Assembly: GCA_036844945.1 (NCBI GenBank)
Contig: DAIUEV010000045.1
Span: 1-19,773, forward strand
DNA: 19,773 nucleotides
Source of the DNA: Palsa-461 sp036844945
Lineage (GTDB): Bacteria > Actinomycetota > Acidimicrobiia > Acidimicrobiales > RAAP-2
Direction of reading: 5' to 3'
The notes under the pieces are model-generated. The model had not been told where the DNA came from, did not search any database, and worked only from the letters and a program-made list of their open reading frames with translations. Made by a program: the position numbers and the translations under genes. Each line of letters starts with the position of its first letter. Position 1 is the first letter of the stretch. Below are positions 16,426-19,773 of this stretch, piece after piece.

Positions 16426-16882
16426 TCAGCCGGCGGCGGTCAGCCTCCGGCGCAGCTCGACCCAGAAGCCGTGGTCGGCGCAGGGCCGGTACCCGAGCGA
16501 CTCGTAGAGGGCGAGGTTCGACTTGAGGGCCGTGCGCACACAGGCGCACCTCGGAGTACCCGAGCGCCGCGGCCTCCTCGTGGAGCCAGCCCATGAGCGT
16601 GGTGGCGATCCCGCGGCCCTGGAGGGACGGCTCCACGGCCACTCGCCGGACATGCAGGTGGCCGGCCGGGAACAGCACCCGGGCGGCCGCGACCGGGCGG
16701 GCGTCGACCCGGGCGAGGACGCCGCGGCCGTCGCGCAGGTCGTCGGCGACGCGCTCCACGCTCTCGCGGAGCGCGCCGCTCGGTGGGTCGAGGTCGGCCT
16801 GAGGGGCGAACGCCGCCTGGGTGAGCGCGTGGACGATGGGCGCGTCGTGGTCGGTGCACCAGCCGATCCGAACCCCGATCAT
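16426..16882 (-). pseudogene. GNAT-family N-acetyltransferase, frameshifted
   Basis: From the ATG at 16882 the minus strand reads a GNAT protein: MIGVRIGWCTDHDAPIVHAL at the N-terminus, then the strand and acetyl-CoA loop VRRVAVEPSLQGRGIATTLM, and a helix ending GYSEVRLC near 16540. After this the frame turns into arginine-rich nonsense. The expected C-terminal part (VRTALKSNLALYESLGYRP, then FWVELRRRL) is present in another frame and stops at 16426. The break falls at a (CA)3 tract, 16537-16542; two missing bases, one CA unit, would restore a continuous protein of about 152 residues. It is either a real disruption, a slippage site or a sequencing error. The substrate is unknown. It lies at the border of the accessory-looking segment. 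Confidence 0.75.
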
Positions 16883-16954
16883 CCGCCGCGCCCCCGAAGC
16901 CCCGTGCGCCGACGCCACCTCGAGCCGGTGGTGGTGTGAGGCCCGCGCATTGGT

Positions 16955-16984
16955 TGGGACAGCATGTTGCAGGATTCTGGGACA
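16955..16984. repeat. Two direct TGGGACA motifs in a possible mobile-element end
   Basis: TGGGACA occurs at 16955-16961 and 16978-16984, 23 bp apart. The second is part of TTCTGGGACA, whose exact reverse complement is at 18099-18108 on the other side of the APH gene; a further TGTCCCA is at 18204-18210. A TGTGAG at 16935 starts the segment, and IS481-type elements begin with TGTGA. No transposase is present. The rest of 16883-17048 holds no gene that I can recognise. GGGACA (16979-16984) with CAGGAT (17003-17008, spacer 18) is a weak possible promoter for the kinase gene. Confidence 0.35.
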
Positions 16985-17048
16985 CCGAGACAAGGCGTGC
17001 CCCAGGATGGATCCGCCCGACGCCGGCGCCTGCGCGAACGTTTGAGAA

Positions 17049-17951
17049 ATGACGCTTGAAGTCCCCGATGGGGTGGCCAACGCGGCGGCGGTCTGCGGAG
17101 CTGACTGGTGGCTACGGGACCTCCCGCGCCTCGTCGCCGAACTCGAGGCCGAATGGTCTATCGCGGTGAAACGGCCCTACCCGCACTCGAGCGAGGCCTT
17201 CGTCGCCGAGGCCAGTCTTGGTGACGGCACGCCGGCAGTGCTGAAACTTCTGATTCCGCAGGACAGCGCAACCTCTCGTCACGAGATCACAATGCTCCGG
17301 CTCGCGGGGGGTCAGGGCTGTGTCGGGCTGTTGCGCCACGACGCTGCACGGGGTGCGCTATTGCTGGAGCGCCTCGGGGCCTCCCTCTACGAACTGGGTC
17401 GCCCACTCGCCCAACGCCTGGAGATACTGGTCGCGACGGTGACCGCAGTGTGGCGGCCGGCGGCGGGTTCGGGCCTGCCGACTGGAGCGGACCAAGCACG
17501 CCATCTCATCGATTTCGTCACCACCCAGTGGGAGGAGCTGGACCATCCGTGCACCGAGGCGGCCGTCGACCATGCCCTGGCCTGCGCGGCACGGCGCATA
17601 CGCGCCCACGACGACGAGCGGGCCGTCCTGGTGCACGGCGACGTTCACCAGTTGAACGCCCTTCAAGTCCCTGGTCGTGCCGCGTTCAAGCTCGTCGACC
17701 CGGACGGGTTGCTCGCCGAGGCCGAGTGTGACCTTGGAGTCATGATGCGAAACGACCCGATCGAACTCCTCGACGGCGACCCCTGGGACAGGGCGCGCTG
17801 GCTGGCGGAGCGCTGCGGGTTGGACGCCACGGCGATCTGGGAGTGGGGCGTCGTGGAGCGGGTGACGAGCGGGCTGCGATGCACCCAGATCGACCTGCAG
17901 CCGTTGGGAAGGCAGATGCTCATGGTCGCCGACAGCATCGCCACCCTGTGA
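17049..17951 (+). CDS. Aminoglycoside/hydroxyurea-type phosphotransferase (APH(6)-like kinase)
   Basis: A 300-residue small-molecule kinase of the protein-kinase-like fold. AVLKLL (63-68) holds the likely ATP-binding Lys66. VLVHGDVHQLNALQ (193-206) is the catalytic loop with Asp198 and Asn203. LVDPDGLLAEAECDLGVMM (215-233) has the metal-binding Asp217 in the DPxxxxxExxxDL pattern typical of streptomycin 6-phosphotransferase and hydroxyurea phosphotransferase relatives. Resistance is not shown; many such kinases act on unknown metabolites. An in-frame TGA at 17043 makes the ATG at 17049 the earliest start. Codons such as CTT, GGA, GCT, CTA and ATT are noticeably commoner than in neighbouring genes, which suggests transfer. 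It stands alone between possible mobile-element remnants. Confidence 0.8.
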   Translation: MTLEVPDGVANAAAVCGADWWLRDLPRLVAELEAEWSIAVKRPYPHSSEAFVAEASLGDGTPAVLKLLIPQDSATSRHEITMLRLAGGQGCVGLLRHDAARGALLLERLGASLYELGRPLAQRLEILVATVTAVWRPAAGSGLPTGADQARHLIDFVTTQWEELDHPCTEAAVDHALACAARRIRAHDDERAVLVHGDVHQLNALQVPGRAAFKLVDPDGLLAEAECDLGVMMRNDPIELLDGDPWDRARWLAERCGLDATAIWEWGVVERVTSGLRCTQIDLQPLGRQMLMVADSIATL

Positions 17952-18098
17952 CCCGTCGCGGTTCGCAGAGGACTGCCCCGAGAGTGTCTCCATCGTGCCG
18001 GGCGGGGCCGGCAACCGTCGCGAGGCCGGGACCGGTCACTGTGAGCGCACCGCGCCCACTTCCGAAGAGCCGGCATTGCTCCGCGCCGAGGGATCACC

Positions 18099-18119
18099 TG
18101 TCCCAGAAACTCTGAGACA
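18099..18119 (-). terminator. Hairpin downstream of tRNA-Thr (overlaps TGTCCCA repeat)
   Basis: On the minus strand TGTCTCAGA-GTT-TCTGGGACA forms a 9-bp stem with one U-G pair and a 3-nt loop, ten bases past the tRNA 3' end. On the plus strand the wobble becomes a C-A mismatch, so the structure favours transcripts of the tRNA gene. No U-tract follows. One arm is also the inverted copy of the TTCTGGGACA at 16975. I see nothing else definable in 17952-18098. Confidence 0.4.
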
Positions 18120-18128
18120 CCACAATCG

Positions 18129-18201
18129 AGCCGGTGGTGGGACTCGAACCCACGGCCTGCCGATTACAAGTCGGCTGCGCTTCCAGCTGCGCCACACCGG
18201 C
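18129..18201 (-). tRNA. tRNA-Thr (anticodon UGU)
   Basis: The minus strand folds as a complete cloverleaf. The 7-bp acceptor stem is GCCGGTG/CACCGGC. The D arm has GCGC/GCGC. The anticodon stem GCCGA/TCGGC has loop CTTGTAA, giving anticodon TGT (plus-strand 18166-18168), which reads ACA threonine codons. The T arm is GTGGG-TTCGAGT-CCCAC. The discriminator is T at 18129, and no CCA is encoded. Length is 73 nt. tRNA genes are common integration sites, which fits the atypical DNA on its 3' side. Confidence 0.97.
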
Positions 18202-18209
18202 GTTGTCCC

Positions 18210-18237
18210 AGGCTAGGGCCCCCGATCCGGGTGTCGT
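18210..18237 (-). promoter_or_regulatory. Promoter of tRNA-Thr
   Basis: On the minus strand ACGACA (18232-18237, four of six matches to TTGACA), a 16-bp spacer and TAGCCT (18210-18215) lie just upstream of the tRNA; the -10 ends eight bases before its 5' end. Confidence 0.5.
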
Positions 18238-18253
18238 GAGACCACCACCGCGG

Positions 18254-18282
18254 TTGCGCTTCCGGGCCGGCGTTGGCAGTCT
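18254..18282 (+). promoter_or_regulatory. Promoter of the LytR_C gene, probably leaderless
   Basis: TTGCGC (18254-18259), a 17-bp spacer and CAGTCT (18277-18282) precede the GTG at 18289 by six bases, placing transcription start at or next to the start codon. There is no Shine-Dalgarno sequence. The first base of the -10 is not consensus. Confidence 0.4.
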
Positions 18283-18288
18283 GGCCCC

Positions 18289-18909
18289 GTGGACCGCCCC
18301 GATCCGAGCACCTCGGGCGGCGGGCCGGGGAACCGTCAGCTCATGGTCGGCCGAGCCATCGTCATCATCGTGGTGGCGGTCGTGGTCGGGGTGCTCGTGC
18401 TGCGCTCCGGGGGTCATCCCGCGGGGCTCGCCGCACCGGGCGGCACGTCGACGACCACGACCGCCCCGCACCAGACGACGACGTCGACCACGGCATCGCA
18501 CGCGGGTGTGAAGGTCCTCGTGGCCAACGACTCGACCACCAACGGCGTGGCCGGCGGGTACGCGACCGCGTTGCGCAACGCTGGATGGACGGTGCTCGTG
18601 CCGACCAACGCGAAGCCCCCGGCGCGCGCGACGAGCGCGGTCTACTACGCCGCCAACAAGCGAGCCGATGCCGATGCGGTGGCGGCCGCCTTCGGCCTGC
18701 CGGCCGCCGACATCTTCCCGATCAGCACGGCCACCCCGGTGGCCAACATCGGGGGTGCCGACGTAGTGCTGGTTGTCGGCGCCGATCTCGCCGCGAAGAC
18801 GCCGCCCACGACGATCCCGCCTCCGACGACCACGTCGAGCACCGCGGCCCACGCGGGCCACAAGACCACCACGACCACCAGCGCGCACTCGTCGTCGACC
18901 ACCGGCTGA
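18289..18909 (+). CDS. Membrane-anchored LytR_C-domain protein
   Basis: A 206-residue protein with a short cytoplasmic N-terminus, one transmembrane helix (about 20-39, VGRAIVIIVVAVVVGVLVL) and an extracytoplasmic part. The folded domain (about 74-168) resembles the LytR C-terminal domain: VKVLVANDSTTNGVAGGYAT (74-93), a SAVYYA segment (116-121) and a terminal strand DVVLVVGADL (158-167). Such domains occur in LytR-CpsA-Psr cell-wall ligases and in stand-alone proteins; the ligase domain is absent here. Thr/Ser/His-rich linkers flank the domain, and residues 63-75 and 180-192 are near copies (TTTSTTASHAGVK and TTTSSTAAHAGHK). The exact role in the cell envelope is unknown. otsB starts one base after its stop. 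Confidence 0.8.
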   Translation: MDRPDPSTSGGGPGNRQLMVGRAIVIIVVAVVVGVLVLRSGGHPAGLAAPGGTSTTTTAPHQTTTSTTASHAGVKVLVANDSTTNGVAGGYATALRNAGWTVLVPTNAKPPARATSAVYYAANKRADADAVAAAFGLPAADIFPISTATPVANIGGADVVLVVGADLAAKTPPTTIPPPTTTSSTAAHAGHKTTTTTSAHSSSTTG

Positions 18910-18910
18910 G

Positions 18911-19690
18911 GTGGGGCTCCCCGCCGCGTTCGCGGCCCTCGTCGCCCGGCCGCGCTCGTCGGCGGTGTTCCTCGACTTCGACGGCACCCTCTCGCCGATC
19001 GTGGACGACCCCGCGTCGGCCCGGCCGGCCGACGGCGTGCCCGGACTGCTCGCGGAGCTGGGGGCCCGCTTCGGCGTGGTAGCGGTGGTCTCGGGCCGCC
19101 CGGCCGACTTCCTGGCCGCCCACCTCGGGCGGCCCGGGGGGGTGCGGCTGATCGGCCTGTACGGGTTGGAGGAGGTCGGCGCGCCGGCCGGTCCGACGGT
19201 GGACGCCGCCGCGCTGTCCCGGTGGCGGCCGGTGATGGAGGGGCTGGCCGACCGAGCCGAGGAGGCGGTCCCGGGCGGCGTGACCGTCGAACGCAAGGCG
19301 CTCGCGTTCACGCTCCACTACCGGGGGGCGCCCGAGCACGAGGAGTGGGTCCGGCGGTTCGCCGAATCCCACCGGTCGGCCGACGGGGTGGTGCTGCAGG
19401 AGGGCCGGATGGCGGTCGAGCTCCGGCCCGGCATCGACACCGACAAGGGGACGGTGGTGCGGGCGCTGGCCGCCGGCTGCTCGGCGGCGTGCTGCTTCGG
19501 CGACGACCTCGGCGACCTCGCCGCCTTCGGGGCGCTCGGGGACCTCGCGGGGCGCGGCCTCTCGGTCGTCCGGGTAGCGGTGGCCGACGACGAGAGCCCG
19601 AGGGAGGTCACCGACGCGTCCGACCTCGCGGTGCGCGGCCCGGCCGGGGCGATCGAGCTCCTGCGCCAGCTCGTGGCGGCGGCCGGCTAG
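18911..19690 (+). CDS. otsB: Trehalose-6-phosphate phosphatase
   Basis: HAD-type phosphatase releasing trehalose from trehalose 6-phosphate. From the GTG at 18911 it has 259 residues. HAD motif I is FLDFDGTLSPI (20-30), with the nucleophile and acid-base aspartates Asp22 and Asp24. Motif II region is VVSGRP (59-64). The cap holds YGLEEVGAPAG. ELRPGIDTDKGTVVRAL (170-186) includes the motif III Lys179, and FGDDLGDLAAF (196-206) is motif IV. The length is normal for OtsB. A longer reading upstream overlaps the LytR_C gene with Arg/Pro-rich sequence and is rejected. It is probably co-transcribed with the LytR_C gene. Its TAG abuts the stop of a convergent gene. Confidence 0.95.
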   Translation: MGLPAAFAALVARPRSSAVFLDFDGTLSPIVDDPASARPADGVPGLLAELGARFGVVAVVSGRPADFLAAHLGRPGGVRLIGLYGLEEVGAPAGPTVDAAALSRWRPVMEGLADRAEEAVPGGVTVERKALAFTLHYRGAPEHEEWVRRFAESHRSADGVVLQEGRMAVELRPGIDTDKGTVVRALAAGCSAACCFGDDLGDLAAFGALGDLAGRGLSVVRVAVADDESPREVTDASDLAVRGPAGAIELLRQLVAAAG

Positions 19691-19773
19691 CTAGCGCGCC
19701 GCCGCCGCGCGCAGCTGATCCTCCAGCCACTCGGCGGCCGGCCGGGCGGCCACGGTGCGCCGGAGGCGTCCGG
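19691..19773 (-). CDS. C-terminal end of a convergent gene (partial)
   Basis: The minus strand from the window edge reads 26 open codons, ending RPAAEWLEDQLRAAAAR and a TAG at 19693-19691, directly next to the otsB stop. The composition (helix-like, with W-L-x-D-Q-L) looks like a genuine protein tail. The C-termini of trehalose-6-phosphate synthases (OtsA) end in a similar R-x-x-V...W helix, and OtsA would make the OtsB substrate, but 26 residues are too few to name it. Confidence 0.45.
   Translation of the reverse strand, partial: GRLRRTVAARPAAEWLEDQLRAAAAR

Noticed and set aside
16935..17048. Intact insertion sequence
   Set aside because: No transposase frame is present, the inverted copies match over only about ten bases, and no target duplication is visible.
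16181..17080. A single 299-residue minus-strand protein covering the GNAT region
   Set aside because: Only the middle is GNAT-like. The first 66 residues lie upstream of the natural ATG, and the last part is antisense to rlmB after the frameshift.

Overview
The window comes from a very GC-rich bacterium, almost certainly an actinobacterium and perhaps an acidimicrobial or other deep-branching lineage; that placement is inference. The evidence is strongly GC-ending codons, many GTG starts, telescoped GTGA/ATGA-type gene overlaps, a CarD regulator, a ClpC unfoldase and a gene order I recall from actinobacteria. In Mycobacterium tuberculosis the comparable orders are folP-folB-folK-(DUF2520)-panC-panD-coaX-lysS-clpC1 and carD-ispD-ispF-cysS-rlmB.

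Region 1 (1-8867, all +) is a cofactor supercluster. It holds folate genes (folP, a phosphatase-fold protein lacking the catalytic Cys, folB, folK), pantothenate/CoA genes (a DUF2520/PanG-like reductase, panC, coaX), de novo NAD genes (nadB, nadC), and lysS. Most junctions overlap or nearly abut. The only sizeable gap, before the DUF2520 gene, carries a strong Shine-Dalgarno sequence. panD is not present; nadB-nadC lie between panC and coaX.

Region 2 (8864-12520): a long-chain polyprenyl diphosphate synthase gene (-) meets lysS tail to tail, with both stop codons inside one CTAG. It diverges from clpC (+). The intergenic space holds -10 elements, a 17-bp palindrome and a structured clpC leader.

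Region 3 (12542-16388): a YdfG-like short-chain dehydrogenase (-) diverges from a small VOC-fold gene (+). Then comes carD with its own promoter and a structured leader, followed by ispD, ispF and rlmB. IspD and IspF are non-mevalonate isoprenoid enzymes; the polyprenyl synthase of region 2 uses products of that pathway.

Region 4 (16389-18201) looks accessory: a frameshifted GNAT acetyltransferase gene (-), an APH(6)-type kinase gene with less GC-biased codons, repeated TGGGACA motifs in both orientations that may be fossils of a mobile element, and a tRNA-Thr(UGU) gene (-).

Region 5 (18202-19773): a membrane-anchored LytR_C-domain protein, a trehalose-6-phosphate phosphatase (otsB), and the C-terminal end of a convergent gene at the window edge.

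The window is mainly conserved housekeeping DNA. The most unusual item is the Cys-less tyrosine-phosphatase-like protein embedded in the folate operon. I saw no CRISPR array, transposase, phage gene or toxin-antitoxin pair.
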